64,000 nt of DNA from Marivita hallyeonensis (lineage in GTDB: Bacteria > Pseudomonadota > Alphaproteobacteria > Rhodobacterales > Rhodobacteraceae), in NCBI RefSeq assembly GCF_900129875.1, contig NZ_FQXC01000002.1:310001-374000 (forward strand), written 5' to 3'. The translations under genes were made by a program, and so were the position numbers. Below, piece after piece: positions 44,329-53,916 of the stretch. Numbering within the stretch: position 1 is the first letter of the stretch; every line of letters starts with the position of its first letter. Below the pieces are notes generated by a model. That model was given only the letters and a program-made list of their open reading frames with translations, did not search any database and was not told the origin of the DNA.

Positions 44329-44405
44329 TGGCGCGGTTGACGGGGCTCGAACCCGCGACCCCCGGCGTGACAGGCCGGTACTCTAACCAACTGAGCTACA
44401 ACCGC
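44329..44405 (-). tRNA. tRNA-Asp (anticodon GUC), copy 1
   Basis: 77 bases with encoded CCA. Acceptor GCGGTTG/CAACCGC, D-loop AGTTGGTTAGA, anticodon stem CCGGC-CTGTCAC-GCCGG with anticodon GTC, and T-arm GCGGGTTCGAGCCCCGT all fit tRNA-Asp. Identical in the stem-loop parts to the second copy 30 bp upstream in the transcript. It decodes GAU and GAC. Confidence 0.95.
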
Positions 44406-44434
44406 GCATTTCACGCTGATCCGTTTGGCAGTGG

Positions 44435-44511
44435 TGGCGCGGTTGACGGGGCTCGAACCCGCGACCCCCGGCGTGACAGGCCGGTACTCTAACCAACTGA
44501 GCTACAACCGC
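44435..44511 (-). tRNA. tRNA-Asp (anticodon GUC), copy 2
   Basis: 77 bases with encoded CCA, identical in sequence to the copy at 44329-44405. The 29-bp spacer and same orientation suggest one transcript carrying both. The repeat is a recent tandem duplication or is kept by gene conversion. Confidence 0.95.
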
Positions 44512-44641
44512 TCACTGCCGCCCGCATCTGGGCGTGACGCGGGTTCTAGGGTCAGCGCCCTGCCCCGTCAAGCGGTTTCAAGTCCGGAAATCGGTTAATT
44601 TGGCGCGGCGGCCGGACAAAGTTTCCGACCGCCGACTGCAA

Positions 44642-44872
44642 TCACTCGATCCCGTAATTCTGCGCCACAAGTCGCGAGATTCGCTCCAACCGCGCGGCCG
44701 ACAGGATCAGCTCTGCCACGGTTGGACCGTTGCCCTGTCTCGCAATCTCGTAGGCGGCGTGTTCCGTGAGTGCCGCCGCCTTCTGAAGCGCTTCTACGAC
44801 GCTTTCAGGTCCCTGTGTGTGACGCAGGTTGTCGATGACAGCCTGTTGATCGTGATCGAGGAGCATTGCCAT
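44642..44872 (-). CDS. Small hypothetical protein
   Basis: 76 residues from ATG 44872 (an ATG at 44866 is also possible); a GGGTGGGG stretch lies just upstream. The protein is predicted helical: DHDQQAVIDNLRHTQGPESVVEALQKAAALTEHAAYEIARQG and LSAARLERISRLVAQNYG. No known family. It lies 82 bp from the LuxR gene stop, on the same strand and downstream of it, so co-transcription is possible. Confidence 0.6.
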   Translation of the reverse strand: MAMLLDHDQQAVIDNLRHTQGPESVVEALQKAAALTEHAAYEIARQGNGPTVAELILSAARLERISRLVAQNYGIE

Positions 44873-44954
44873 CCCCACCCGTTTTTTGTGGATGGCCTTG
44901 AATGGCGCAGTACACCGCATCTGTCAGTCACGCAGTTACGGGACAATGGCGGGT

Positions 44955-45695
44955 TCAAGGGGGAAGAATGAGCCCGGACCCCACCCCGCGCAGCGCGGCG
45001 GATGTGCGGTCGGTCACGCCGAGCTTGTCGAAGACCCGCCGGACATGCGTGTCGACCGTGTGATGCGACACCTCAAGGATATCCGCGATGACCGAATTGC
45101 TCTTGCCGCGCGCGATCCAGCGCAGGATCTCTAGCTCGCGCCGTGACAGCTCGAACCGGGTCTCGAAATCCATCAGCTGTAGCTCGCACACCCGGATGTG
45201 GGCAGTCTGCGCGATACATTGCAGCTCTGCGATCTCGGTCGGGGACGGTCGCGGCGTTCCCTGCGCAAATCCAAGCCCGACATACGCGTTGTTCATCGCC
45301 GGGCCAAAGACCTGAAACGCAATGCCATCGCCGAGATTGGCTTCTTCCATCTCTTTCAGATACGCGTTCTCGACCTCACCGATGCGCGTCAGCTTCGGAA
45401 TGTCGGACCAGAAAAACGGTGTGGCCGCCAAACGGGCATAGCCTGGAATGGGGTCCACCAGGAAAAGCTTTGCTTCGATATAATGACAGACCCAATCGGA
45501 CGAAAAGCCATCTGCGATCACCCGAATCGAACTGGTCTCATCGTCCGAGGTCAACGGCGTTTGGTAACGGTGGTAGCTGATCTTCTCGATCCCGCGGGCA
45601 TGAAAGCTGTCCACCACCAGCTTCCAGACATCCCTCGGGGCCTGCGCCGCACGCATACGGCATATGATGTCATGTAACGCCAGAAACTCGGACAT
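44955..45695 (-). CDS. Orphan LuxR-type quorum-sensing regulator
   Basis: 246 residues from ATG 45695. The autoinducer domain keeps the AHL-contacting residues at TraR spacing: Trp68, Tyr72, Asp81, Pro82 and Trp96 (SDWVCHYIEA, VDPIPGY, FFWSD). The LuxR HTH (LSRRELEILRWIARGKSNSVIADI, then VSHHTVDTHVRRVFDKL) closes the protein. No luxI-type synthase is in the window, so it is a solo or its partner lies elsewhere. It may sense AHLs from the cell or neighbours. Confidence 0.9.
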   Translation of the reverse strand: MSEFLALHDIICRMRAAQAPRDVWKLVVDSFHARGIEKISYHRYQTPLTSDDETSSIRVIADGFSSDWVCHYIEAKLFLVDPIPGYARLAATPFFWSDIPKLTRIGEVENAYLKEMEEANLGDGIAFQVFGPAMNNAYVGLGFAQGTPRPSPTEIAELQCIAQTAHIRVCELQLMDFETRFELSRRELEILRWIARGKSNSVIADILEVSHHTVDTHVRRVFDKLGVTDRTSAALRGVGSGLILPP

Positions 45696-45751
45696 GGTAC
45701 GTACCTTCACACAGCGGCATGAAGGCACTTATACCATGTCGAGGTGTCCGG

Positions 45752-46690
45752 TCACCGGTCTGGTAAAGGAATGAACTCGCTGTCATCGCCAGGAGGCAAC
45801 TGGAACCGCCCATCTGCCCAATCTTCGCGCCGCCAGGCCTCTTTTGCCTCTTCGATCCGCTCTTTCGAGGACGCCACGAAATTCCACCAGATGTAGCGAG
45901 GCCCCTCCAACGTGGCGCCGCCCAAGAGCATCAGCCGCGCACCCTGTGCTCCGGCATGAAGAGACACCGGATCACCGGGACGAAAAACCATCATCTGACC
46001 GGCCTCATAAGTGTCACCAGCCACGGTCACGGACCCTTCGACCACGTAAACACCCCGATCTTCATGGTCGTCGGGAAGTGGTATGGCCGCGCCGGGCTGC
46101 AGCACGGCATCGGCATAGAACATCTCGGACGCCGTCTCGACCGGGGCCTTTTCACCGTACGCGTTGCCGAGGATAAGACGCACCTCCTTGCCCTCGCCTT
46201 CGAGGAACGGCAGTTCGGTCGGAGCCGCATGCACGAATTCCGGCGCGCGATCCTCGTGGTCCTTCGGCAAGGCAACCCAGGTCTGAATGCCGAAGAACGG
46301 CATCGGGTCCTTCTGGGTCGCATCGTCGGTGCGTTCCGAATGCGTGATCCCTTGGCCGGCCACCATCCAGTTGACGGCACCCGGTTCGATCCATTGATCC
46401 GTACCGAGGCTGTCGCGGTGATGCATGCGCCCCCGGTACAGGTAACTGATCGTCGCGAGGCCAATATGCGGATGCGGGCGCACGTCCAACCCCCGCGAAG
46501 GCAAAAACTCGGCCGGGCCCATCTGATCGAAGAAGATGAACGGCCCCACCATCTGGCGCTTCGGCGCGGGCAAGGCCCGTCGCACCTCGAACCCGCCCAG
46601 ATCGCGGGCGCGGGGAACAATCAACGTGTCGATGGCATCGACCTCATCACCGGTCGGGCAATGTGGATCCAGTGCAGGATTCCAGCTCAT
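45752..46690 (-). CDS. Pirin family protein
   Basis: 312 residues. The bicupin order is clear: GPFIFFDQMGPAEF, the metal ligands in RPHPHIGLATISYLYRG and HRDSLGTDQWIEPGAVNWMVAGQGITHSE, and a second cupin (VYVVEGSVTVAGDTYEAGQMMVF). Some pirins are quercetinase-like enzymes, others act in redox or regulation. It is divergent from the LytTR gene across a 233-bp gap containing a TGTGCG palindrome. Confidence 0.9.
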   Translation of the reverse strand: MSWNPALDPHCPTGDEVDAIDTLIVPRARDLGGFEVRRALPAPKRQMVGPFIFFDQMGPAEFLPSRGLDVRPHPHIGLATISYLYRGRMHHRDSLGTDQWIEPGAVNWMVAGQGITHSERTDDATQKDPMPFFGIQTWVALPKDHEDRAPEFVHAAPTELPFLEGEGKEVRLILGNAYGEKAPVETASEMFYADAVLQPGAAIPLPDDHEDRGVYVVEGSVTVAGDTYEAGQMMVFRPGDPVSLHAGAQGARLMLLGGATLEGPRYIWWNFVASSKERIEEAKEAWRREDWADGRFQLPPGDDSEFIPLPDR

Positions 46691-46777
46691 ATCGTATCCT
46701 CTCACATCTGTCTTGTGCGTTGCCCGCAAAGTAAGTCATTGCGCCCGCACACAAAAGGCACGCCTGCGGCCAGTTAT

Positions 46778-46793
46778 TGTGCGAATACGCACA
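46778..46793. promoter_or_regulatory. Inverted repeat in pirin-LytTR divergent region
   Basis: TGTGCG-AATA-CGCACA is a perfect 6-bp inverted repeat with four-base spacer, 88 bp from the pirin start and about 131 bp from the LytTR start. It fits a dimer-binding operator. No other structure or gene is seen in the 46691-46923 gap. Confidence 0.4.
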
Positions 46794-46923
46794 TATCTGC
46801 AAAACTTTGACGAAACTAAGGCTTGAACCTACTCAACCCTCACGGCAACATCGCCGATGGGCGGCGCATGGTGATCCATGCTCATGGGCGGATGACTTAA
46901 GGCAAGCGACTGAATTTGTTGAC

Positions 46924-47748
46924 GTGACTGACCTTTTCACACGAGAGCTCAAATTCTGGGACCTGACCTTTTCGCGGGTGTCCTTCGACCTTCTGACGTA
47001 CGCCCGCGTTCTTCGGCACGAACGCACACTGATCTTCATCAGTCTTTGCCTCCTCAGCTTTTTTGCCACCGATCCGTCCGGTACGCGTGCCTACATCCCG
47101 CTCTGGTTCGACATCCTTCTCTGGCCAACGGCCTTCATGTTCTACCTGGCGGTTTATCACCTCTTGCTGATGGCCTTTTCCGCAGCGAGCAAGCGGTGGC
47201 CAAATCTGCGCGCCCCGTTGCCTGTCATGGGTGGGATCTCATTGCTGCCGACCGTGTTTGCCTGCGAGGCGGCGGTCACATGGATCAGTAACGGCGCATA
47301 TGGCCGCGCGATCCTGCCTCAGATGATCTTCTTCTTTCTGGCAGTTCAGGCGCTCGAAACCGTGTTCTTCAAGTTCATCATGCCCAATGTACGCAAGGAG
47401 TTGCAGCGCGACAGCGATGCCCGGCATGTCATCGTGGGGGGTGAGCGCCTTGACCTTTCCGGTCTGATTCATGTCGAGGCGCGCGAACACCATGTGCACC
47501 TCACCTTCCACGACAAGCAGTTGATGTCGCGCGCACGGCTTGGCGACATTGTGGCCCAGACACGTGTCGAAGACGGCGTTCAGCCACATCGCTCCTGGTG
47601 GGTCGCCCGTGATCCGGCGATCACGCCCGAGCGCAAAGGCGGGCGCATGATCCTGCGCTTACGCGACGACACCGAGGTGCCGGTGGCGCGAACGCGGGTC
47701 AATGACGTTCAGGACTGGTTGCAGAAGCACGTCAGGAACGGCGACTAA
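46924..47748 (+). CDS. Membrane-anchored LytTR DNA-binding regulator
   Basis: About 274 residues if translation begins at GTG 46924; no ATG is nearby in frame before the first membrane segment, and the start is uncertain. Four hydrophobic segments (LIFISLCLLSFFA, IPLWFDILLWPTAFMFYLAVYHLLLMAF, GISLLPTVFACEAAVTWI, ILPQMIFFFLAVQAL) precede a LytTR domain (HVIVGGERLDLSGLIHVEAREHHVHLTF ... SWWVARDPAIT). A regulator tethered in the membrane would sense a membrane or periplasmic signal. It is divergent from pirin. Confidence 0.82.
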   Translation: MTDLFTRELKFWDLTFSRVSFDLLTYARVLRHERTLIFISLCLLSFFATDPSGTRAYIPLWFDILLWPTAFMFYLAVYHLLLMAFSAASKRWPNLRAPLPVMGGISLLPTVFACEAAVTWISNGAYGRAILPQMIFFFLAVQALETVFFKFIMPNVRKELQRDSDARHVIVGGERLDLSGLIHVEAREHHVHLTFHDKQLMSRARLGDIVAQTRVEDGVQPHRSWWVARDPAITPERKGGRMILRLRDDTEVPVARTRVNDVQDWLQKHVRNGD

Positions 47749-47780
47749 CGCCCTGCTTTTTAACCGAAATAGGGCAAATA

Positions 47781-47856
<76 letters not shown>

Positions 47857-47988
47857 GATGGCGTGTCGTTTAGGCCAAGGTTTCCGCCGATGCAAGCCTT
47901 CGTCTGCATCGGGGCACCCCGCGATGGCAAATCGGTACCTGATCCCCACCGGGACGATCCTGTGCAGGCCACTTGAACAGCCCCCGCC

Positions 47989-48285
47989 TCAGCCAAGCTT
48001 GCCCCGCCATTTCAGGCTTTGGCGGTTCAGCGCGTGTAGATCGACCTCATCCGCCAGAATATCCTGCGCGAGATCGACGGCGGCTTGCAGGATGTCATCC
48101 CCCGCCGCCTTGTAGGCAGGCCTGTCAGAAATGTGGTCGTACCAGCGACCACCGCAGGCGTGGTCCAGGCAAATCCGTTGAAAACAATGGTCGAGGCTCA
48201 CGGGCCAGTCGCGTGTTTTGGCGGCCTTTGGCAATGCCTCACGCGTCAGGCGCATCCATTCGTTTTCCAATGCTGCGCGGTCCAT
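47989..48285 (-). CDS. Small hypothetical protein between two tRNA-Val genes
   Basis: 98 residues: a helical start (ALENEWMRLTREALPKAAKTRDWPV), a conserved-looking DHCFQRICLDHACGGRWYDHI segment with two Cys, and LHALNRQSLKWRGK at the end. Proteins of this shape are often labelled as acetyltransferase-related, but I see no acetyl-CoA motif. It lies between tRNA-Val(CAC) and tRNA-Val(UAC), all on the minus strand. Confidence 0.65.
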   Translation of the reverse strand: MDRAALENEWMRLTREALPKAAKTRDWPVSLDHCFQRICLDHACGGRWYDHISDRPAYKAAGDDILQAAVDLAQDILADEVDLHALNRQSLKWRGKLG

Positions 48286-48300
48286 GTCACCTCAGATGCA

Positions 48301-48326
48301 AAAGGCGTGCCAAGCGGCACGCCTTT
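48301..48326. terminator. Terminator after tRNA-Val(CAC)
   Basis: AAAGGCGTGCC (48301-48311), four-base loop, GGCACGCCTTT (48316-48326): a perfect 11-bp stem. It lies just downstream of the minus-strand tRNA at 48335, with a short U-run (TTTT) following in that direction. Confidence 0.75.
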
Positions 48327-48334
48327 CAGAAACC

Positions 48335-48409
48335 TGGTGGGTGATAAGAGATTCGAACTCCTGACATCTTCGATGTGAACGAAGCGCTCTACCACTGAGC
48401 TAATCACCC
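48335..48409 (-). tRNA. tRNA-Val (anticodon CAC)
   Basis: 75 bases with encoded CCA. Acceptor GGGTGAT/ATCACCC, anticodon arm CTTCG-TTCACAT-CGAAG with anticodon CAC, T-arm AGGAGTTCGAATCTC. It reads GUG. Its body is very similar to tRNA-Val(UAC) 480 bp away, so the pair probably arose by duplication and anticodon change. Confidence 0.93.
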
Positions 48410-48428
48410 GATGGCAGCGGTCTTAGCC

Positions 48429-48818
48429 TCACTCAGCAGCCTGTGCAAGGGGGTCCGGAGAGGACGCCTGATGGCTTTCGTTCCGGCGCAATCGCGTGGT
48501 GATCACATGCGCTTTTGTCGTGCGTTTCATGCGCGTGACCTTCATCTTGCCCATAGGTGCAAGGTTCAGTTCACGTCCATCCGCGATGGTTTCACCGAGG
48601 ACGGCCAGCATCGCTTCGATCACCGGTTTCGCATCGCGCTTCTTCACACCACTGCGCGCCACGACGGCGTCGATCAACTCTTTCTTCTTCAACTCGGGGG
48701 CCGAAACTGTTGGCGTCTCACTCACAACGACATCCGGTTGCGTGACCGGTGCCTTCGCCCGCGACGGTGTCGCGGTGCGTTTACGGGATGGTGCTTCTGT
48801 TTTGCTCGTCGTCGCCAT
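48429..48818 (-). CDS. HU-family DNA-binding protein with extended basic N-terminus
   Basis: 129 residues. The C-terminal about 85 residues are HU-like (LKKKELIDAVVARSGVKKRDAKPVIEAMLAVLGETIADGRELNLAPMGKMKVTRMKRT), while the first about 40 are a low-complexity Thr/Ser/Ala/Pro/Lys-rich tail (SKTEAPSRKRTATPSRAKAP). The usual HU arm motif is reduced, so it may be an atypical paralogue. It could bind or compact DNA. It is downstream of lon on the same strand. Confidence 0.8.
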   Translation of the reverse strand: MATTSKTEAPSRKRTATPSRAKAPVTQPDVVVSETPTVSAPELKKKELIDAVVARSGVKKRDAKPVIEAMLAVLGETIADGRELNLAPMGKMKVTRMKRTTKAHVITTRLRRNESHQASSPDPLAQAAE

Positions 48819-48971
48819 GTGCGCCTTCCTTTGTGTCTGCTCGTATTTATCGGCGAATATGCGCCGACCATAGCAGAACGGGACACTTTATCCAGTGTGG
48901 AGTTCGGAAATCGGCACCAAATCCTGAAAACCACGCATCATCTGGCGCTACAGTGCATCAGTACAACGAAA

Positions 48972-48997
48972 AACGCCGCCCCAACCGGGACGGCGTT
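48972..48997. terminator. Terminator after lon
   Basis: AACGCCGCCCC (48972-48982), loop AACC, GGGACGGCGTT (48987-48997). Read on the minus strand after the lon stop, an 11-bp stem with one mismatch runs into TTTTT. It separates lon from the HU gene. Confidence 0.75.
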
Positions 48998-49019
48998 GAC
49001 GTTACGTTTTCGCGTCGGA

Positions 49020-51431
49020 TCAGTGCGCCGTCGCCGACGTTCCTTGTCCTGCGGCGTCAGCGGAACGCGCTGCCGCTGCGGCTTCTTCCGCCGCTTCGTC
49101 CCACTCGATCTCCTCCGGCGTGTCGACCAAGGCAAGCTTGAGCACATCCGACACGTGTTCGACCGGTACGATCTCGAGACCGTTCTTCACGTTGTCAGGG
49201 AGCTCGGCCAGATCCTTCTCGTTCTCTTTCGGGATGAGAACGGTCTTGATCCCGCCACGCAGTGCAGCAAGCAGCTTTTCTTTCAGACCGCCGATCGGCA
49301 TTGCATTCCCGCGCAGGGACACCTCACCTGTCATCGCGATATCGCGCTTCACCGGGATGCCGGTTAGAACCGACACGATGGACGTGACCATGGCCAGACC
49401 AGCCGACGGGCCATCCTTGGGCGTCGCGCCGTCGGGCACGTGCACGTGGATATCCATCTTGTCGAATTGCGTCGGCTTCACCCCGATCTTGGGCGAGATC
49501 GACCGCACATAGCTGGACGCCGCGTCGATGGACTCTTTCATCACATCACCCAGCTTACCGGTGGTCTTCATCCGACCCTTGCCGGGCAATCTCAGCGCCT
49601 CGATATGCAGCAGATCACCGCCCACGGACGTATAGGCCAGCCCCGTCACGACACCGACCTGGTTCTCATCCTCGGCAAGGCCGTAACGATACTTCCGAAC
49701 ACCAAGGAAGTCGTCGAGGTTCTCGGGGGTCACAACCACCTTCTCCTCTTCCTTCTTGATGATCTTCGTCACCGCTTTCCGCGTGAGCTTCGAGATTTCC
49801 CGCTCAAGGTTACGAACACCCGCCTCCCGCGTGTAATAGCGGATAACGTCAGTCAGAGCCTCGTCCGTCAACTCGAACTCGCCTTTCTTGAGACCGTGGT
49901 TCTTCACCTGCTTCGAAATCAGGTGACGTTTGGCAATCTCGGCCTTTTCATCTTCGGTATAGCCCGCCAGCGGAATGATCTCCATCCGGTCCAGAAGCGG
50001 CCCCGGCATGTTGTAAGAGTTCGCCGTAGTCAGGAACATCACGTTCGACAGGTCGTATTCGACCTCAAGATAGTGGTCCACAAACGTGCCGTTCTGTTCC
50101 GGATCGAGCACCTCAAGCATGGCCGACGCCGGGTCGCCCCGGAAATCCTGACCCATCTTGTCGATCTCATCGAGCAGGATCAGCGGGTTCGTCGTCTTCG
50201 CCTTTTTCAGCGCCTGGATGATCTTGCCCGGCATGGAGCCGATATAGGTCCGGCGGTGGCCGCGGATCTCGCTCTCGTCGCGCACACCACCCAGTGAGAT
50301 GCGAATGAACTCGCGACCCGTGGCTTTAGCGACTGACTTGCCCAACGATGTCTTACCCACGCCCGGAGGGCCGACAAGGCACATGATCGGGCCTTTCAGC
50401 TTCTTCGAGCGTTGCTGCACCGCAAGGTACTCAACAATCCGTTCCTTGACCTTCTCAAGCCCGTAATGATCCGCATCGAGGATCTTCTCGGCATTGGACA
50501 AGTCTTTCTTCACGCGGGACTTCTTGCCCCACGGGATCGACAGCATCCAGTCAAGGTAGTTGCGCACGACGGTCGCTTCGGCGCTCATCGGGCTCATGTT
50601 CTTGAGCTTCTTGATCTCTGCGTCGGCCTTTTCGCGCGCTTCCTTGGATAGCTTGGTCTCATTAACCTTCGCTTCCAGTTCCGCGACCTCGTTCTGGCCG
50701 TCCTCGCCGTCACCCAGTTCCTTCTGAATGGCCTTCATCTGCTCATTCAGGTAATACTCGCGCTGCGTGCGCTCCATCTGGGATTTGACGCGCGTCTTGA
50801 TCTTTTTCTCGACCTGCAGAACGCTCATTTCACCCTGCATCAGGCCATAGACCTTCTCCAAACGCTCGCTCACCGCCAGCGTCTCAAGCAGCTCCTGCTT
50901 CTGGTCTACTTCGATGCCCAGATGCCCGGCCACCAGGTCCGCCAGTTTCGCGGGCTCGTCTGCGTCCGACACGGCACCCAAAGCTTCCTCGGGGATGTTC
51001 TTCTTGACCTTGGCGTAGCGTTCAAACTCTTCCGCCACGGTGCGCACCAGCGCCTCGATCGCGGCGGGGTCGCCCGGCATTTCGGTCAGGTATTCGGCCG
51101 ACGCTTCGAAAAAATCGTCATTGTTCAGGTAATTCGTGATGCGCACGCGACGCTGGCCTTCGACCAGCACTTTGACGGTGCCATCGGGAAGTTTCAGCAG
51201 TTGCAGCACGTTGGCCAGCACACCGGCTTTGTAAATGCCGTCGGTTTGCGGATCGTCGTCAGACGGGTCCATCTGGCTGGCAAGCAGGATTTGCTTGTCA
51301 TCCGCCATCACCTCTTCCAGCGCGCGAACGGATTTGTCCCGTCCCACGAAAAGCGGCACGATCATGTGGGGAAACACCACAATGTCGCGCAGCGGCAGCA
51401 CCGGGTAGGAGGCGTTCAGAGGCTCTTGCAT
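49020..51431 (-). CDS. lon: ATP-dependent protease Lon
   Basis: 803 residues from ATG 51431. The N-domain begins [15 protein letters not shown]. The AAA+ module has [15 protein letters not shown] and [10 protein letters not shown]; the protease domain has the catalytic Ser in [11 protein letters not shown] and Lys in [20 protein letters not shown]. Lon degrades misfolded and short-lived regulatory proteins. Upstream is a 317-bp gap containing a GGGTTGA/TCAACCC inverted repeat; a heat-shock promoter was not clear by eye. Confidence 0.98.
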   Translation of the reverse strand: MQEPLNASYPVLPLRDIVVFPHMIVPLFVGRDKSVRALEEVMADDKQILLASQMDPSDDDPQTDGIYKAGVLANVLQLLKLPDGTVKVLVEGQRRVRITNYLNNDDFFEASAEYLTEMPGDPAAIEALVRTVAEEFERYAKVKKNIPEEALGAVSDADEPAKLADLVAGHLGIEVDQKQELLETLAVSERLEKVYGLMQGEMSVLQVEKKIKTRVKSQMERTQREYYLNEQMKAIQKELGDGEDGQNEVAELEAKVNETKLSKEAREKADAEIKKLKNMSPMSAEATVVRNYLDWMLSIPWGKKSRVKKDLSNAEKILDADHYGLEKVKERIVEYLAVQQRSKKLKGPIMCLVGPPGVGKTSLGKSVAKATGREFIRISLGGVRDESEIRGHRRTYIGSMPGKIIQALKKAKTTNPLILLDEIDKMGQDFRGDPASAMLEVLDPEQNGTFVDHYLEVEYDLSNVMFLTTANSYNMPGPLLDRMEIIPLAGYTEDEKAEIAKRHLISKQVKNHGLKKGEFELTDEALTDVIRYYTREAGVRNLEREISKLTRKAVTKIIKKEEEKVVVTPENLDDFLGVRKYRYGLAEDENQVGVVTGLAYTSVGGDLLHIEALRLPGKGRMKTTGKLGDVMKESIDAASSYVRSISPKIGVKPTQFDKMDIHVHVPDGATPKDGPSAGLAMVTSIVSVLTGIPVKRDIAMTGEVSLRGNAMPIGGLKEKLLAALRGGIKTVLIPKENEKDLAELPDNVKNGLEIVPVEHVSDVLKLALVDTPEEIEWDEAAEEAAAAARSADAAGQGTSATAH

Positions 51432-51514
51432 GCTCGTATCCTTGTTGTTGGCAAGATGGCGCCAGCCCCGCTTTGCGGCAGCTCCGGCCATCTCCGGTCT
51501 CGGAGTGTAAAGGT

Positions 51515-51541
51515 GGGTTGAGACATGGTGAAAATCAACCC
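51515..51541. promoter_or_regulatory. Inverted repeat in the lon upstream gap
   Basis: GGGTTGA (51515-51521) and TCAACCC (51535-51541) are a perfect 7-bp inverted repeat, 84-110 bp upstream of lon. The whole 51432-51748 gap holds no gene I can support. A short frame on the minus strand overlapping the lon start looks like chance. Operator role is tentative. Confidence 0.3.
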
Positions 51542-51748
51542 AGGGTCACTCGCGCGCCAGATTGCGCCCTTCCGCCCAGAGGTGCAAGGCGCGTTTTGTC
51601 TGGGCCGAGGAAATGCCGTGGATTGGAACTTCTTTTTCCGTTGAGCAGGTTTGAAACGGCCAACCGCCAAAGAAATTGCCGCAGACCGGCCTTTGTGTTG
51701 CCCAGCTTTGTCGCATCATGCGGTATCGTGATTACTCAGGGGACCTCT

Positions 51749-52684
51749 ATGGCAGAGCGGCGTCGGTCATTCATTTCTCGGAACGGACGCTGGATTGCAG
51801 CGCATGGAATGCTTGGGATTGCCCTCAGTCCATTCATGTCCCTGAGAGAGTTCAAGCTCACCGCGCGCGAGATTGCGGATTGGGTTTCCAATGCACCGGA
51901 TAGCGTGAGCGCACTCGCACTTACACAGGACGCGCTGCTTTATTACATTCTTCCATCGCTCTTGGTCCTTGCATTCATCGCGGTCGTCCTTGGCCTCAGC
52001 TATCTCCTTGTCGCAACCGTAACCGCCACACTCGTGCCAAGACGCTGGCGCGGCTATGTCGATGGGATGATATTCGCGGCAACACTTTTCTTGGCGGTGA
52101 TGGCAGCCGAAATCTTCTCGACGAACATGACCCCATTCATCGTTTTTGTCTTGTTTCAGGCGCTGACACTCCCGGCGCTTTGGGCACGTGTGCCTGTGTC
52201 GCTGACCTACCACGGGACGGCGCAGCTTGATGTGCCCCTCCCCGTGAACGAAGCCAAGCGGCACTTCTTCCCAAATTGCGATCCCGGCGTCGAGCTGGCC
52301 GATGCGGCATGGATAAACGAGGCCAATATGCACGTCTTCGGCGCGGACACGCGTCTTCCGCTGAAGGTTCAAAGCCTCGGGGACAACGCCATCCGCGTGA
52401 CCGACCCACCCGTGGCGCCCGGTCGCGCGTATCGCTATGTCGACTTGCGATTGGTGCCGCTCAATGACAACCGTGCGCGCCTTCACCTCGACGTGACAAT
52501 TCTGCGCGCCGCGCCTTATGATTTTTGGGACTTCTGGACCCGCCCCTACGCAGAGGATTATGCAGACTACCTGCACAACCGCATCACAGGCGAAAAGGAC
52601 CGCACCGTCTATGGGGCGCTTTTGAAACGGTATCTCAAACGCGCAAAACGGGCCGCTGCGCCGGCGACGATGCGACCGGCCTGA
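51749..52684 (+). CDS. Hypothetical membrane protein
   Basis: 311 residues from ATG 51749, with GGGG eight bases upstream. A long non-coding-looking extension upstream is excluded. Three to four membrane segments (MLGIALSPFMSL, LYYILPSLLVLAFIAVVLGLSYLLVATV, GMIFAATLFLAVMAAEIF, MTPFIVFVLFQALTLPAL) are followed by a soluble domain of about 160 residues rich in Asp and Tyr (RAYRYVDLRLVPLNDNRARLHLDVTIL). I recognise no family. The C-terminus is basic (KRYLKRAKRA). It faces tgt, whose stop is 7 bp away. Confidence 0.72.
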   Translation: MAERRRSFISRNGRWIAAHGMLGIALSPFMSLREFKLTAREIADWVSNAPDSVSALALTQDALLYYILPSLLVLAFIAVVLGLSYLLVATVTATLVPRRWRGYVDGMIFAATLFLAVMAAEIFSTNMTPFIVFVLFQALTLPALWARVPVSLTYHGTAQLDVPLPVNEAKRHFFPNCDPGVELADAAWINEANMHVFGADTRLPLKVQSLGDNAIRVTDPPVAPGRAYRYVDLRLVPLNDNRARLHLDVTILRAAPYDFWDFWTRPYAEDYADYLHNRITGEKDRTVYGALLKRYLKRAKRAAAPATMRPA

Positions 52685-52690
52685 GGCGCA

Positions 52691-53818
52691 CTAGAACGAC
52701 GCGATATCGCCTTCGGCTCGCAGCGCGTGAAAGTCCGCCTCGAACGCCGCAAACTGACCCGCCGCAATAGCCTCCCGCATGCCCTGCATCAGTTCCTGAT
52801 AGTAATGCAGGTTGTGCCAGGTCAGGAGCATGCCCGAGATCATCTCCTGTGCCCGGAAGACGTGGTGCAGATAGGCGCGGCTGTAGTTGCGGCACGCAGG
52901 ACAAGTGCAATCCTCATCCAGAGGCCTCGGATCGTCCTGATGCCGGGCGTTCTTGATGTTCACCTGCCCGCGCCGCGTCCACGCCTGCCCTGTCCGGCCA
53001 GACCGTGACGGCAGCACGCAATCCATCATGTCGATCCCGCGCTTCACGGCACCGACGATATCGTCAGGTTTGCCAACACCCATGAGGTAACGCGGTTTGT
53101 CCTCGGGCAGTTGCCCCGGTGCGTATTCCAGACAGCCGAACATCGCCTCCTGCCCCTCGCCGACAGCGAGGCCACCAACAGCGTAGCCGTCGAACCCGAT
53201 GGCTCTCAGAGCTTCCGCCGATTCCGCACGCAGATCTTCCTCCAGCCCACCTTGCTGGATCCCGAACAACATATACCCTGGCCGATCCCCGAAGGCGTCG
53301 CGCGACCGCTGCGCCCACCGCATCGACAGCCGCATCGACTCCGCGATCCGGTCGCGATCCGCCGGCAAGGCGGGGCATTCGTCAAAACACATCACGATGT
53401 CCGACCCCAGAAGCCGCTGGATGTCCATCGACCGCTCCGGCGTCAGCTCGTGCTTTGACCCGTCGATGTGGGATTTGAACGTGACCCCCTTTTCGGTGAG
53501 CTTGCGCAAATCCGCGAGGCTCATCACCTGAAACCCACCGGAATCCGTCAGGATCGGTTTGTCCCAGTTCATGAACCGGTGCAGCCCGCCCAGCCGGTCG
53601 ATCCGCTCAGCCGTCGGACGCAGCATGAGGTGGTAGGTGTTTCCCAGAAGGATATCCGCCCCCGTCGCCGCCACCGACTCGGGCATCATCGCTTTCACGG
53701 TCGCCGCTGTGCCGACCGGCATGAAGGCTGGCGTACGGATCGTACCGCGCGGCGTGTCGATCCGTCCGGTCCGCGCCAACCCATCGGTCGCCTGCAAGGT
53801 GAATGAGGTCTTGGTCAT
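52691..53818 (-). CDS. tgt: Queuine tRNA-ribosyltransferase (TGT)
   Basis: 375 residues from ATG 53818. [15 protein letters not shown], the catalytic Asp in [14 protein letters not shown], and [13 protein letters not shown] are conserved; the zinc site is [16 protein letters not shown]. The enzyme swaps guanine-34 for preQ1 in Asp, Asn, His and Tyr tRNAs. The tRNA-Asp(GUC) genes at 44.3 kb are substrates. It is divergent from the SufT-like gene. Confidence 0.97.
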   Translation of the reverse strand: MTKTSFTLQATDGLARTGRIDTPRGTIRTPAFMPVGTAATVKAMMPESVAATGADILLGNTYHLMLRPTAERIDRLGGLHRFMNWDKPILTDSGGFQVMSLADLRKLTEKGVTFKSHIDGSKHELTPERSMDIQRLLGSDIVMCFDECPALPADRDRIAESMRLSMRWAQRSRDAFGDRPGYMLFGIQQGGLEEDLRAESAEALRAIGFDGYAVGGLAVGEGQEAMFGCLEYAPGQLPEDKPRYLMGVGKPDDIVGAVKRGIDMMDCVLPSRSGRTGQAWTRRGQVNIKNARHQDDPRPLDEDCTCPACRNYSRAYLHHVFRAQEMISGMLLTWHNLHYYQELMQGMREAIAAGQFAAFEADFHALRAEGDIASF

Positions 53819-53916
53819 GGGGTCTTCCCATGCCCCAGCACAGAGCGCTTGCCAACCCTTTACCCTGCTCACCGTATTCCCTATATCTTTGCTCAGGAAA
53901 GAGGGAATGAGCCACC

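Noticed and set aside
44157-44492. Frames reading through the tRNA-Asp pair
   Set aside because: They translate tRNA sequence, which is a frequent annotation error.
49440-50297. Plus-strand frame within lon
   Set aside because: The reverse of conserved AAA+ sequence; no motif or ribosome-binding site.
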